NCBI RefSeq assembly: GCF_000164135.1
Contig: NZ_GG770553.1
Location: 1,004,747-1,047,116, forward strand
Length of the DNA: 42,370 bases
Direction: 5' to 3'
Origin: Mycobacterium parascrofulaceum ATCC BAA-614
Lineage (GTDB): Bacteria > Actinomycetota > Actinomycetes > Mycobacteriales > Mycobacteriaceae
The notes under the pieces: model-generated
The model's database searches: none
What the model saw: the letters and a program-made list of their open reading frames with translations, nothing else
What the model was told of the DNA's origin: nothing
Program-made: the position numbers and the translations under genes
Shown: one piece after another, positions 8,877 through 17,131 of the stretch
How positions within the stretch are numbered: position 1 is the stretch's first letter
Layout of the letters: every line of letters starts with the position of its first letter

Positions 8877-9839
8877 ATGCCCCGGGTGATCGACCTGGCG
8901 AGCCCGCCGGACCCCGGCCCCGTCGACGCCGGCGCCGCGTCCCCGCCGGGGGTGATCCTGGCCCACGGCGCCGCGGCGGACCTCGCCCGAAGCGAATCAT
9001 GGCTTCAGACGGCAACTTTCACGCTGACCGAGAACCGCTGTGACGATCCCCGGGTCGTCACTGTCGATTCGGTGCCCGACGCGCTCGCCGAGCTGACCGC
9101 GCGCTGTCGCCGCTGGCCGCGCGCGAGCGGCGTCTGTGACGACGTGCTGCGCGGGGTAAACCCCGGCGGGCCGGCCCTGCCCGCGGTGGTGACCGAGTCG
9201 CTGGCCTACTCCACCCTGCAGGCCGGTCCCGAATTCGCGCGCTGGCTGGCCGAACGCGGTCCGGCGCGGATGCCCGACATCGCCGACCCGGTGCGGGCCG
9301 AGCGGCACGGCGACACGCTGCGCATCGCGTTCAACCGCCCGCAGCGCCACAACGCGTTCTCCACCGATGCTCGCGCGGCGCTGCTGGAGGCGCTGACGGT
9401 CGCGCAACTGGACCCGTCGGTGACCGGGATCGTGTTGAGCGGCAACGGACCGTCGTTCTGCAGCGGCGGGGACCTCGCCGAGTTCGGGACCTTCGCCGAC
9501 CCCGCGAGCGCCCACCTGGCCCGCACCCGGCACAGCCCCGCCCTGGCGCTCGACGCGCTGACCGCCCGGCTCGGCCGCGGCTGCCGGGCGGAGGTGCACG
9601 GCCGCGTGCTGGGCAGCGGGCTGGAGATGGCGGCGTTCTGCGGATGGGTGGCCGCGCACCGTGACTCGGTGTTCGGGCTGCCGGAGCTGCAACTGGGGCT
9701 GATCCCCGGCGCCGGCGGGACGCTGAGCGTCACCCGCCGGATCGGCCGGTGGCGCACCGCCTATCTCGTGCTGTCCGGCCGCACCATCGATGCCGGCACG
9801 GCGTCGGAATGGGGCCTGGTCGACGCGACCCGGGACTGA
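8877..9839 (+). CDS. Enoyl-CoA hydratase/isomerase family protein with extra N-terminal domain
   Basis: 320 aa, starting 3 bp after the fadD4 stop, so the two are surely cotranscribed. The C-terminal 185 residues are a crotonase domain: FNRPQRHNAFS, the oxyanion segment FCSGGDL, GSGLEMAAF with the first catalytic glutamate, and GLPELQLGLIPGAGG with the second. Both acid/base glutamates are present, so hydratase or isomerase activity is plausible. The first ~135 residues do not belong to the crotonase fold and I cannot assign them; they contain a short segment around TESLAYSTLQAGPEF. The crotonase domain is shorter at its C-terminus than in a typical 260-aa family member, lacking most of the trimerisation helices. 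As I recall, there is no equivalent at this place in M. tuberculosis. Confidence 0.85.
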   Translation: MPRVIDLASPPDPGPVDAGAASPPGVILAHGAAADLARSESWLQTATFTLTENRCDDPRVVTVDSVPDALAELTARCRRWPRASGVCDDVLRGVNPGGPALPAVVTESLAYSTLQAGPEFARWLAERGPARMPDIADPVRAERHGDTLRIAFNRPQRHNAFSTDARAALLEALTVAQLDPSVTGIVLSGNGPSFCSGGDLAEFGTFADPASAHLARTRHSPALALDALTARLGRGCRAEVHGRVLGSGLEMAAFCGWVAAHRDSVFGLPELQLGLIPGAGGTLSVTRRIGRWRTAYLVLSGRTIDAGTASEWGLVDATRD

Positions 9840-9857
9840 GAAGCGCCTAAAGCGTTG

Positions 9858-10280
9858 TCAGAAGCCCGAATACGTGGTGGTCGTGGTCGAGGGCAGGTTC
9901 GAGACGGCGATCACGCCGATGGCGACGTACAGGATCACCATGATCACCGCGAACACCGCGCCGGCGATGGCGCCGATGATGGCCCACTTCTTGGCGTTGT
10001 CGGCGGCCGCCTGCGCCTCGGCGTACCGTCCCTGCGACCACAGCCCGGACACCTTGGTGGAGTAAACGATCGACACGATGCCGAACGGCAGGCAGCACAA
10101 CACCGTGACCAGAATGGCCCAGACGAGATAGTTTTCCGGCTCCGGCTGCCCCGGCCAGCCCGGTTGCGGTGCCTGCCAACCCGGTTGCTGCCCCGGCCAA
10201 CCCGGCTGCTGGCCCTGCCAGGGCGGCGGCTGACCCTGCCATTCCGGGGAGCCCTCGTACGGCCCTGGGGGATAACTCAT
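9858..10280 (-). CDS. CD225/dispanin-family small membrane protein
   Basis: 140 aa. Residues 1-48 are a proline-, glycine-, glutamine- and tryptophan-rich tail with repeated PGW/PPW units. Then comes a membrane segment (about 52-78) carrying CCLPFGIVSIVYS, a short loop KVSGLWSQGRYAEAQAAADNA (read here as two pieces: KVSGLWSQG and RYAEAQAAADNA), and a second membrane segment (about 98-126). The CCxPFGIVxxVYS block, the loop with G(D/R)YxxAxxAxxxAK and the second helix are the hallmarks of the CD225/dispanin family, to which the vertebrate IFITM proteins belong. A purine-rich ribosome site, GGAAAG, lies about 11 nt before ATG 10280. Bacterial members have no settled function. It lies downstream of fadE3 on the same strand, 116 bp away. 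Confidence 0.85.
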   Translation of the reverse strand: MSYPPGPYEGSPEWQGQPPPWQGQQPGWPGQQPGWQAPQPGWPGQPEPENYLVWAILVTVLCCLPFGIVSIVYSTKVSGLWSQGRYAEAQAAADNAKKWAIIGAIAGAVFAVIMVILYVAIGVIAVSNLPSTTTTTYSGF

Positions 10281-10333
10281 CGCAGCCGACTTTCCTTCGT
10301 TGCAGTAAGTTTTACTCCCGCGCAGCTTTGCTG

Positions 10334-10349
10334 GCTTGAGAAGTCAAGC
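10334..10349. promoter_or_regulatory. Inverted repeat GCTTGA-GAAG-TCAAGC
   Basis: Perfect 6-bp arms at 10334-10339 and 10344-10349 with a 4-nt centre, between the fadE3 stop and the CD225 gene start. It could be an operator for the small membrane-protein gene or a weak terminator for fadE3. A TAnnnT box reading on the minus strand (TATCCT) lies just upstream of it with respect to that gene, which favours an operator. Confidence 0.35.
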
Positions 10350-10396
10350 AAGGATACAGCACGCCCCGACGTCAAGCCCGCACATTCGGCTCCGGC

Positions 10397-11578
10397 TCAG
10401 ATGCCGCCCCGCGCCACCAGCTGCCCGGCGATGACGTTGCGCTGAATCTCGTTGGTGCCCTCGCCGACGATCATCAGCGGGGCATCGCGGAAGTAGCGCT
10501 CCACGTCGTACTCGCACGAGTAGCCGTAGCCGCCGTGGATTCGCACGGCGTTCAAGGCGATTTCCATCGCCACCTCCGAGGCGAACAGTTTGGCCATGCC
10601 GGCTTCCATGTCGCAACGCTCGCCGCTGTCGTAGCGTTCGGCGGCATAGCGGGTGAGCTGGCGCGCGGCCGTGAGTTTGGTCGCCATGTCGGCCAGGTAG
10701 TTGCCGACCGATTGGTGCTTCCAGATCGGCTTGCCGAAGCTTTCCCGCTGCTGTGCGTACGCCAGCGCGTCCTCGAGCGCCGCCGTGCCTACGCCCAGGG
10801 CGCGGGCGGCCACCTGGATGCGGCCCGTTTCGAGGCCCTTCATCATTTGCGAAAAGCCTTCGCCCATCCGGCCGCCCAGCACCGCCGACTCGGGCACCGG
10901 GAAGTCGTCGAAGGACAGCTCGCAGGACTCGACGCCCTTGTAGCCCAGCTTGGGCAGGTCCCGCGACACCGTCAGCCCGGGCCCGTGCCCGACGAGCAGG
11001 ATCGAGATGCCCCGGTGCCGCGGCGTCGCGTTCGGATCGGTCTTGCACAGCAGCGCGATCAGCCCCGAGCGGCGCGCGTTGCTGATCCACGTCTTGGCGC
11101 CGTTGATCCGCAACCCGCCGGGGGCGCCGTCCGCGCCCTCAACGGGCAACGCCGTCGTCGTCATGTTCTGCAGGTCCGAGCCGCCGCCGGGTTCCGTCAA
11201 CGCCATGGTGGCGCGCAGCTCGCCGGTCGCCATCGCCGGCAGATACGCCCGCCTCTGCTCCTCGGTCCCGAACAACGTCAGCAGCTTGGCCACCACGGTG
11301 TGCCCGCCCATCGCGCCCGCGAGGCTCATCCAGCCGCGGGCGAGCTCCTCGGTGACCCGCACGTAGCACGGCATGGACACCGGCGACCCGCCGTACTCCT
11401 CGGGAATGGCCAGGCCGTAGATGCCGATCCGCTTCATCTGCTCGATCCACGCGTCCGGATAGGTGTTGGCGTGTTCGACCTCGCGGACGGTCGGCTTGAC
11501 GTCGCGGTCGACGAACGCCCGTACCGTGGCGACCAGCATTTCCTCTTCGTCGTTCAGCTCATTGCTCACCTGTGCCAT
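10397..11578 (-). CDS. fadE3: Acyl-CoA dehydrogenase FadE3
   Basis: FAD enzyme that introduces the alpha-beta double bond in an acyl-CoA, the first step of beta-oxidation. 393 aa from ATG 11578 (MAQVSNELND). Recognisable elements: MALTEPGGGSDLQ (flavin and substrate loop, near residue 130), the WISNA strand, the helix with QRESFGKPI, and the C-terminal GEGTNEIQRN, in which the glutamate before GT is the catalytic base of many family members. Orthologous in context and sequence to M. tuberculosis Rv0215c. Its start codon is separated from the divergent Rv0216-type gene by only 9 bp, so the two promoters must lie inside each other's gene. Mycobacterial FadE enzymes often need partners; no second FadE lies next to it here. 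Confidence 0.95.
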   Translation of the reverse strand: MAQVSNELNDEEEMLVATVRAFVDRDVKPTVREVEHANTYPDAWIEQMKRIGIYGLAIPEEYGGSPVSMPCYVRVTEELARGWMSLAGAMGGHTVVAKLLTLFGTEEQRRAYLPAMATGELRATMALTEPGGGSDLQNMTTTALPVEGADGAPGGLRINGAKTWISNARRSGLIALLCKTDPNATPRHRGISILLVGHGPGLTVSRDLPKLGYKGVESCELSFDDFPVPESAVLGGRMGEGFSQMMKGLETGRIQVAARALGVGTAALEDALAYAQQRESFGKPIWKHQSVGNYLADMATKLTAARQLTRYAAERYDSGERCDMEAGMAKLFASEVAMEIALNAVRIHGGYGYSCEYDVERYFRDAPLMIVGEGTNEIQRNVIAGQLVARGGI

Positions 11579-11581
11579 ATT
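11576..11581 (+). promoter_or_regulatory. Predicted leaderless -10 box for the Rv0216-type gene
   Basis: CATATT at 11576-11581 fits the A2/T6 pattern of a sigma-A -10 box and is followed by 6 nt and then GTG 11588, with no ribosome binding site. The box overlaps the start codon of fadE3 on the other strand, so firing of one gene may interfere with the other. Confidence 0.4.
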
Positions 11582-11587
11582 GGCCCC

Positions 11588-12583
11588 GTGACCTATGCGC
11601 GTGTGCGGGAGGGCGGGCCGTACTTCGACGACCTGTCGGTCGGCCAGGTTTTCGACTGGGCGCCGGCGATCACGCTGTCCTCGGGACTGGCCGCCGTGCA
11701 CCAGTCGATCGTCGGGGACCGGCTGCGGCTGGCGCTGGACGCCGACCTGTGCACCGCCGTCACCGGACTGCCCGCGCCGCTGGCGCATCCGGGGCTGGTC
11801 TGCGACGTGGCCATCGGGCAGTCCACGCTGGCCACCCAGCGGGTCAAGGCCAACCTGTTCTACCGCGGGCTGACGTTTCACCGCTTCCCGGTCATCGGCG
11901 ACTCGCTGTCCACCCGCACGGAAGTGGTTGGGCTGCGCGCCAATTCGCCCAAGCCGGGCAGGGCGCCCACGGGACTCGCGGCGCTGCGGATGACCACCGT
12001 CGACCAGGCCGGCCGGTTGGTGCTCGACTTCTACCGCTGCGGCATGTTGCCCGCCGGCCCGGATTGGCGACCGGAACGGGCGCCGCATGACGACCTGTCC
12101 ACCATCGGCGCCGACGCGCCGCCCCCCACGTCCGATCCGACCGCGGAGTGGGACGCCGACACCTTCCGGAACAGGGTGCCGGGCCCGCACTTCGATCGCG
12201 CCCTGGCCGGAGCGGTGCTGCACAGCACCGGCGACGTCGTCAGCAGCGCGCCGGAACTCGCCCGGCTCACCCTCAATATCGCCGCCACACACCACGATTC
12301 GCGCGTCGGCGGGGCGCGGCTGGTCTACGGCGGGCACACCATCGGGCTCGCCCTCGCGCAGGCGAGCAGGCTGCTGCCCAACCTGGTGACGGTCCTGGGC
12401 TGGCGGTCCTGCGACCACACCGGCCCCGTCCACGAGGGCGACACCCTCTACAGCGAGTTGCACGTCGAATCGGCCGAGCCGACCGCCCGCGGGGGCGTGC
12501 TGGGGCTGCGGTCGCTGGTCTACGCCGTGGGCGAGCCGGACCGCGCGGTGCTGGACTGGCGATTCAGCGCGCTGCAGTTCTAG
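11588..12583 (+). CDS. Double-hotdog (R)-hydratase-like protein, Rv0216-type
   Basis: 331 aa from GTG 11588. It is close to M. tuberculosis Rv0216, a structurally characterised protein with two hotdog folds related to MaoC-type (R)-specific enoyl-CoA hydratases. The N-terminal half contains LAHPGLVCDVAIGQST and the paired strand around RTEVVGLRANSPKPGR; the second half has the hydratase-like segment FDRALAGAVLHSTGD and VYGGHTIGLALAQAS. From memory, the authors of the structure noted that the catalytic hydratase residues are not cleanly conserved, so its reaction is uncertain. It is first in a tight set with the CoA-transferase (16-bp gap) and amidohydrolase, implying a shared pathway acting on CoA thioesters. 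Confidence 0.88.
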   Translation: MTYARVREGGPYFDDLSVGQVFDWAPAITLSSGLAAVHQSIVGDRLRLALDADLCTAVTGLPAPLAHPGLVCDVAIGQSTLATQRVKANLFYRGLTFHRFPVIGDSLSTRTEVVGLRANSPKPGRAPTGLAALRMTTVDQAGRLVLDFYRCGMLPAGPDWRPERAPHDDLSTIGADAPPPTSDPTAEWDADTFRNRVPGPHFDRALAGAVLHSTGDVVSSAPELARLTLNIAATHHDSRVGGARLVYGGHTIGLALAQASRLLPNLVTVLGWRSCDHTGPVHEGDTLYSELHVESAEPTARGGVLGLRSLVYAVGEPDRAVLDWRFSALQF

Positions 12584-12599
12584 GACGGCCACGCGCACA

Positions 12600-13790
12600 A
12601 TGGGGGGCGTGAGCTCGGCTACGTCGATGTGGGGGAGCAGTGGGCTGGCCTATCTGACCGGACTGCCGGACGGGCCGCCCGACTTCTCCCGCGCCAACGT
12701 GCTGACCCGGGCCCGGTGGGTCGCCGCGGCGATCGGTGAGCGGTTGGGCGTCACGATCGATGCCGCCGGCCTGCTGGCCGGGCGCGCCGCCCTGCTGGGC
12801 CTGACCCGTCGCGGCCGGGTGTCCGCCGGCGGTGCGACCCGGTTGCTGGCCGCCGCCGACGGCTGGTGTGCGATCACGCTGTCGCGCCCCGACGACACCG
12901 CCGCCGTCCCCGCCCTGGTGCAGGCCGACGAGGTGGCCGGCGACCCGTGGCCGGTGCTGCGGCGTTGGGCCGCAACGCAACCGCGCGCCGCGATCGTCGA
13001 GCGCGCGACCCTGCTCGACATCCCCGCGGCGAGCCTGGGCGAGGCCTTGCCCGCGGCGCCGCGAATACGGCCACGCGGGGCCCGGGGGCCGGCGCGCGGC
13101 GCCGCCGGCCTCCTGGTCGCCGACCTGTCCTCCATGTGGGCGGGCCCGCTGTGCGGGCAGCTGCTGGCGCGGGCCGGGGCGACCGTGGTGAAGGTCGAGA
13201 GCCCGGCCCGCCCGGACGGCACCCGCGCGGGCAACGCGGGCTTCCTCGACTGGATGAACGGTGAAAAACTCTCCTACTGCGTCGATTTCGACCGCCGGCC
13301 CGACGAGTTGCGTGCCTTGCTGACCGTCGCCGACGTCGTCATCGAAGGCTCGCGTCCCGCGGCGCTGAGCCGGCGCCGGCTCGGACCGGAGCACATCGAG
13401 CCGGGCAGGGGCCGAATCTGGTTGCGCATCAAGGGACATCTCGACGGCAGGCCGGCGTTCGGCGACGACGCCGCGGTGGGCGGCGGGCTCGTCGGCGTCG
13501 CCGCCGACGGGCCGGTGTTCTGCGGCGACGCCATCGCCGATCCGCTGACCGGACTGGAGGCGGCCCGAGTGGTCGCCGACGCGCTGGACCGCGGGGGCGG
13601 CGAGCTGATCGAGGTGTCGATGGCGAACGTCGCCGCCGGGTATGCGGCGCTGCCGATGCAGGCGTCGGTCTGCAACCGCCCTGCGCCGCCCCCGCCGGTC
13701 CCGCCGCCGGCGCGGCCGGCGGCGCGGCTGGGCGCCGACAACGAGGCGGTGCGCCGTCTGGTGGCCGAAAAGGGCTGCCCGCCATGCTGA
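12600..13790 (+). CDS. Family III (CaiB/BaiF) CoA-transferase with permuted motif order
   Basis: 396 aa from ATG 12600; GTG 12609 in the same frame is an alternative. Transfers CoA between carboxylic acids. In ordinary family members the order is the N-terminal Rossmann block (DLS..AGP..ADLGA.VIKVE), then the catalytic Asp, then SGL..TG..DGPP, then DGW. Here SGLAYLTGLPDGPP comes first (residues about 15-28), then AADGWCAITLSRPDD (near 90), then DLSSMWAGPLCGQLLARAGA and VVKVESP (near 180-200), and last GDAIADPLTGLEAA (near 305), whose aspartate aligns with the acyl-accepting Asp of formyl-CoA transferase. The halves therefore appear circularly permuted. It overlaps the amidohydrolase by 7 bp (ATGCTGA). 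Proline-rich tail near residues 360-375. Confidence 0.85.
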   Translation: MGGVSSATSMWGSSGLAYLTGLPDGPPDFSRANVLTRARWVAAAIGERLGVTIDAAGLLAGRAALLGLTRRGRVSAGGATRLLAAADGWCAITLSRPDDTAAVPALVQADEVAGDPWPVLRRWAATQPRAAIVERATLLDIPAASLGEALPAAPRIRPRGARGPARGAAGLLVADLSSMWAGPLCGQLLARAGATVVKVESPARPDGTRAGNAGFLDWMNGEKLSYCVDFDRRPDELRALLTVADVVIEGSRPAALSRRRLGPEHIEPGRGRIWLRIKGHLDGRPAFGDDAAVGGGLVGVAADGPVFCGDAIADPLTGLEAARVVADALDRGGGELIEVSMANVAAGYAALPMQASVCNRPAPPPPVPPPARPAARLGADNEAVRRLVAEKGCPPC

Positions 13791-15088
13791 TTCGCCGGGC
13801 CGCGCTGCTGGACGGGACCACCACCGACATCCGGGTCGGCGAGCGGATCGAGGAAATGGGCGACGGCCTGGTGGCCGGGCCGGGCGAGGGCGTGCTCTAC
13901 GCCGGCGGGGGGGCCGTGCTGCCCGGCCTGCACGACCACCACGTGCACGTGCGGTCGGCGGCCTCCGCGCTGGATTCGTTCTTCGTCGGGCCGCCGGGGG
14001 TCAGCACCGAAACCGAACTGACGCACCTGCTGTCGAATGCGACCCCGGGTGCCGACGGCTGGATCCGCGCCGTCGGCTACCACGAGTCGGTGGCCGGCGA
14101 CCTGGACCGGACCGCGCTCGACGCAATGGTCCGCGGCGTCCCGGTGCGCATCCAGCACCGCAGCGGCGCGCTGTGGATCCTCAACTCCGAGGCGCTGGGC
14201 CGGGTCGGGCTCGCCGATCATCCCGACGGGCGGCTGCGCAGCGCCGATCACGGCTGGTCGGACCTGCTGCAGCGGCGCGAAAGCGACCTGGCGGAGCTCA
14301 GCCGGCGGATCACCGCGACGGGAGTCACCGGCGTCACCGACGCCACCCCCGACCTCGACGCCGACGACATGGTGTCGCTGGTGGTGGCCCACCGGCGCGG
14401 CGAGTTCCGGCCGCGGCCGAGCTTTCTGTCCCCGGGGAAGAAGATCCTGCACGACGACCGCCTCGACCTGGACGGGCTGACGGAGTGGATCGGCGGCCGG
14501 CACGGTGAGGGCCGGCCGGTGGCCGTGCATTGCGTGACCGCGGCCCAGCTCGTGGTCGCCATCGCGGCCCTGCGGGCGGCCGGCAGCCATCCGCAGGACC
14601 GCATCGAGCACGCCGCCGTCGTGCCCGACGACAACGTGGCCGACCTGGCCGACCTCGGCGTCACGGTGGTGACCCAGCCCAACTTCGTCGCCGAGCGCGG
14701 CGATCACTACCTCGCCGACGTCCCCGCCGACGAGCACGCTCAGCTGTGGCGGGTCGCCTCCCTGGTGAAAGCGGCCGTGCCGGTGGGGCTGTCCACCGAC
14801 ATGCCGTTCGGCCACGGCGACCCCTGGACGGCGATGCGCGCCGCCGTCTACCGCACCACCCCCAGCGGCGCGGTCCTCAACGCGAACGAATGCGTCTCCG
14901 CGCCCGAGGCTTTGACGATGTTCCTGGGCCGGCCGGACCGGCCGGGCCAGGCGCGCAGCGTGGCGGTCGGGGAGCCGGCGGACCTCTGTGTGCTCAGCGA
15001 GCCGCCGGCGACGGCGCTGGCCGAGCTGGACGCCGGCATGGTGGCGGCCACCGTCATCGGCGGTGAGCTCGTCTACTTCGCGATGTGA
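13784..15088 (+). CDS. Amidohydrolase-3 family metal-dependent hydrolase (YtcJ-like)
   Basis: 434 aa starting inside the CoA-transferase stop, which indicates translational coupling. It has the binuclear metal-site pattern of the amidohydrolase superfamily: PGLHDHHVHV (metal pair H53 and H55), the YtcJ-type segment HRSGALWILNS near residue 130, AVHCV near 248, RIEHAAV near 270, and STDMPFG near 330 holding the conserved aspartate. Such enzymes cleave amide, imide or cyclic bonds. Together with the upstream CoA-transferase and hydratase-like gene it may prepare or finish a CoA-linked catabolic substrate; the substrate is unknown. It converges on lipW with a 7-bp gap. I recall no counterpart between Rv0216 and lipW in M. 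tuberculosis. Confidence 0.88.
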   Translation: MLIRRAALLDGTTTDIRVGERIEEMGDGLVAGPGEGVLYAGGGAVLPGLHDHHVHVRSAASALDSFFVGPPGVSTETELTHLLSNATPGADGWIRAVGYHESVAGDLDRTALDAMVRGVPVRIQHRSGALWILNSEALGRVGLADHPDGRLRSADHGWSDLLQRRESDLAELSRRITATGVTGVTDATPDLDADDMVSLVVAHRRGEFRPRPSFLSPGKKILHDDRLDLDGLTEWIGGRHGEGRPVAVHCVTAAQLVVAIAALRAAGSHPQDRIEHAAVVPDDNVADLADLGVTVVTQPNFVAERGDHYLADVPADEHAQLWRVASLVKAAVPVGLSTDMPFGHGDPWTAMRAAVYRTTPSGAVLNANECVSAPEALTMFLGRPDRPGQARSVAVGEPADLCVLSEPPATALAELDAGMVAATVIGGELVYFAM

Positions 15089-15095
15089 CCGGCGA

Positions 15096-15995
15096 TCAGG
15101 CCGCGGCGGCGAGCGCGGCCCGCAGAATCTCGCACGGGCTGTCGAAGAACCGTTGTGACACTTGAGCTTTGGGGGCGATGAGGTCGAAGCCGTGGAAGGC
15201 GCCCGGGATGGTCTCCACCTGGCACGGCACGCCGGCCGCCGTCAGCCGCTCGGCGTAGGCCAGGTCCTCGTCGTGGAACAGGTCGTGCGTGCCCACCCCG
15301 ATCCAGGCCGGCGGCAGCCCGCTCAGGTCATCGCGCCGGCCGGGCACGGCGACCCGTGGGTCGGCGTCGCCGAGGTACGCCGCCCAGCCGAACCGGTTGC
15401 TGCGGTTGTCCCACAGCCGGTAGTTCGCGTTGCGGGCGGTGGCCGAACTGCGGTCGTCCAGCATGGGATAGGTCAGCAACTGGAAGGCGGGGCTCACCTC
15501 GGCGCGGTCGCGGGCCAGCAGGGCCAGGGCCGCCGCCAGCCCACCGCCCGCGCTCGCGCCGCCGATGGCCACCCGGTACCGGTCCACGGACGGCAGGCCG
15601 GCGAGCCAGGTCAACGCCGAATAGCAGTCTTCCAGCGGCGCCGGATACGGATGTTCGGGCGCCAGGCGGTATTCCACCGACGCGACGGTGATCCCCAGCC
15701 GCCGGCTGAACCCGCTGCAGAGCCGGTCGTCCTGTTCGGCGGTGCCGATCACGTATCCGCCGCCGTGGATCCACAGCAGCGCGCCGGTCGGTTCGGCGAC
15801 GCCCGCCGGCCGGAACAGCCGGACGCCCGCCCCGGAACTCAGCGTGATCACCTCGACGTCGCGGACGGGCCTGCCCAGGCGGCCCCGCAGCGCGATCCCC
15901 GCCCGCATGAGCGGCAGGGTCCGGGGACCGACCAGCCGGCGCGGCGCGAACCGGGCGATCCGTTGCAGGTCAGGGTGAACATCGGTGTTCGGCAC
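15096..15995 (-). CDS. lipW: Hormone-sensitive-lipase family esterase LipW
   Basis: 299 aa from GTG 15995; the frame is open far upstream but GTG 15995 has a -10 box (GATACT) 6 nt before it and gives a length close to M. tuberculosis LipW (302 aa). Family IV alpha/beta-hydrolase: oxyanion motif IHGGGYV near residue 78, nucleophile elbow GASAGGG near 145, acid in THDLFHDED near 245, and catalytic histidine in GAFHGFD near 274. Cytosolic esterase, probably acting on short-chain esters. Its position after Rv0216 matches Rv0217c. Divergent from the next alpha/beta-hydrolase gene with a 102-bp gap. Confidence 0.92.
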   Translation of the reverse strand: MPNTDVHPDLQRIARFAPRRLVGPRTLPLMRAGIALRGRLGRPVRDVEVITLSSGAGVRLFRPAGVAEPTGALLWIHGGGYVIGTAEQDDRLCSGFSRRLGITVASVEYRLAPEHPYPAPLEDCYSALTWLAGLPSVDRYRVAIGGASAGGGLAAALALLARDRAEVSPAFQLLTYPMLDDRSSATARNANYRLWDNRSNRFGWAAYLGDADPRVAVPGRRDDLSGLPPAWIGVGTHDLFHDEDLAYAERLTAAGVPCQVETIPGAFHGFDLIAPKAQVSQRFFDSPCEILRAALAAAA

Positions 15996-16001
15996 CGCAT
16001 C

Positions 16002-16007
16002 AGTATC
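16002..16007 (-). promoter_or_regulatory. Predicted leaderless -10 box for lipW
   Basis: Read on the minus strand the box is GATACT, preceded by TG-like extended sequence, with exactly 6 nt (GATGCG) before GTG 15995. No ribosome binding site precedes the start, so a leaderless transcript is predicted. Confidence 0.4.
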
Positions 16008-16097
16008 ACCGACGCCGAAAACGCCGCGGCCTGGTATCAGTGATAGGCGGCGGCGCAGACAGACCGCACCGACATCCGAAGACCTCGGGGAGGCAAC

Positions 16098-16946
16098 GTG
16101 AGCGGAAACGCCCCTCGGCTCGAGCCGGGGTTCGTCGACACCGTGCTCGGCAAGATCCGCGTGCAGGTCAGCCCCGGCACCGGCGCGCCGGTGCTGATGT
16201 GGCCCAGCCTGCTGATGACCGGCGATCTGTGGGCGGGCCAGGCCGCGGTGTTCGGGGAGCGCCACCGCCTGGTGCTGATCGATCCGCCCGGCCACGGGGG
16301 CAGCGAACCGCTCCGCTCGGCCTTCACCTTCGCCGACTGCGCCCGCTGCGTCGTCGACCTGCTGAACGGGCTCGGCATCGACAGGGCCCACTTCGTCGGC
16401 AATTCGTGGGGCGGAATGATCGGCGCGACGTTCGCGGCGCGGTATCCCGACCGACTCGACCGCGCGGTCCTGATGAATTGCACCGCATCGAAAGCCGGCC
16501 TCGCCCAAAAGGCCAAGTACGAGGCCATGCTGCGGGTCGCGACGCTGCTGGGCGGGCTCCGGCCGCCGCTGACGCGGTCGGCGTTGCGCGCCTTCCTCGG
16601 CCCGACGACGCTGCGCCGCCGGCCCGACGTGGTCGACGCCGTGCGAACGAACCTGCGGGCGGTGGACATCGGTTCGGCCCGTTGGGCGGTGCGCAGCGTC
16701 GTGCCCGACCGACCGGACCAGCACGCCCTCCTGCGAACCATCACCGCCCCGGTCCTGGTGGTCGCCGGCGCCGAGGACGCCACCTTCCCCGTGGCGGAGA
16801 CCCGGGCCATGGCGGAGTCGATCCCCGGCGCGTCCTTCAGCGTCCTCGACGGGATCGCGCACCTCGCGGCCCTGGAAGACCCCGCCCGGGTGAACGACCT
16901 GCTGGACGCCTTCCTGTTCGGCCCGCCGGTCGCGGACGGCGAATGA
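16098..16946 (+). CDS. Alpha/beta-fold hydrolase
   Basis: 282 aa from GTG 16098, with a strong ribosome site GGGGAGG 5 nt upstream. Classic alpha/beta-hydrolase fold 1: PPGHGGSEPL near residue 63, nucleophile elbow VGNSWGGMIG near 98-107, acid AGAEDATFPV near 225, and catalytic histidine in GIAHLAALE near 255. The GNSWGG elbow and size resemble carboxylesterases and meta-cleavage-product or lactone hydrolases such as 3-oxoadipate enol-lactonase. Substrate unknown. It stands alone between lipW and the methyltransferase gene; M. tuberculosis has Rv0218 and Rv0219 in this interval as I recall. Confidence 0.88.
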   Translation: MSGNAPRLEPGFVDTVLGKIRVQVSPGTGAPVLMWPSLLMTGDLWAGQAAVFGERHRLVLIDPPGHGGSEPLRSAFTFADCARCVVDLLNGLGIDRAHFVGNSWGGMIGATFAARYPDRLDRAVLMNCTASKAGLAQKAKYEAMLRVATLLGGLRPPLTRSALRAFLGPTTLRRRPDVVDAVRTNLRAVDIGSARWAVRSVVPDRPDQHALLRTITAPVLVVAGAEDATFPVAETRAMAESIPGASFSVLDGIAHLAALEDPARVNDLLDAFLFGPPVADGE

Positions 16947-17131
16947 ACCAATCCGCTGCCGGGCGCGTACCCCAAGGGCGGTGGATTAGCCGAACGAAGA
17001 TCGGGGTATCGGTGGAATGCTGGCGAGCGCGGCACGCGTCAGCGTGCAGGCTGTTGCCGGTTCGTCGTCGCAACGTCCCTCACCGGGACCGAGCGTGGAC
17101 CGCCCGGTCGGGCAGGACGCGAGGGACGTGA

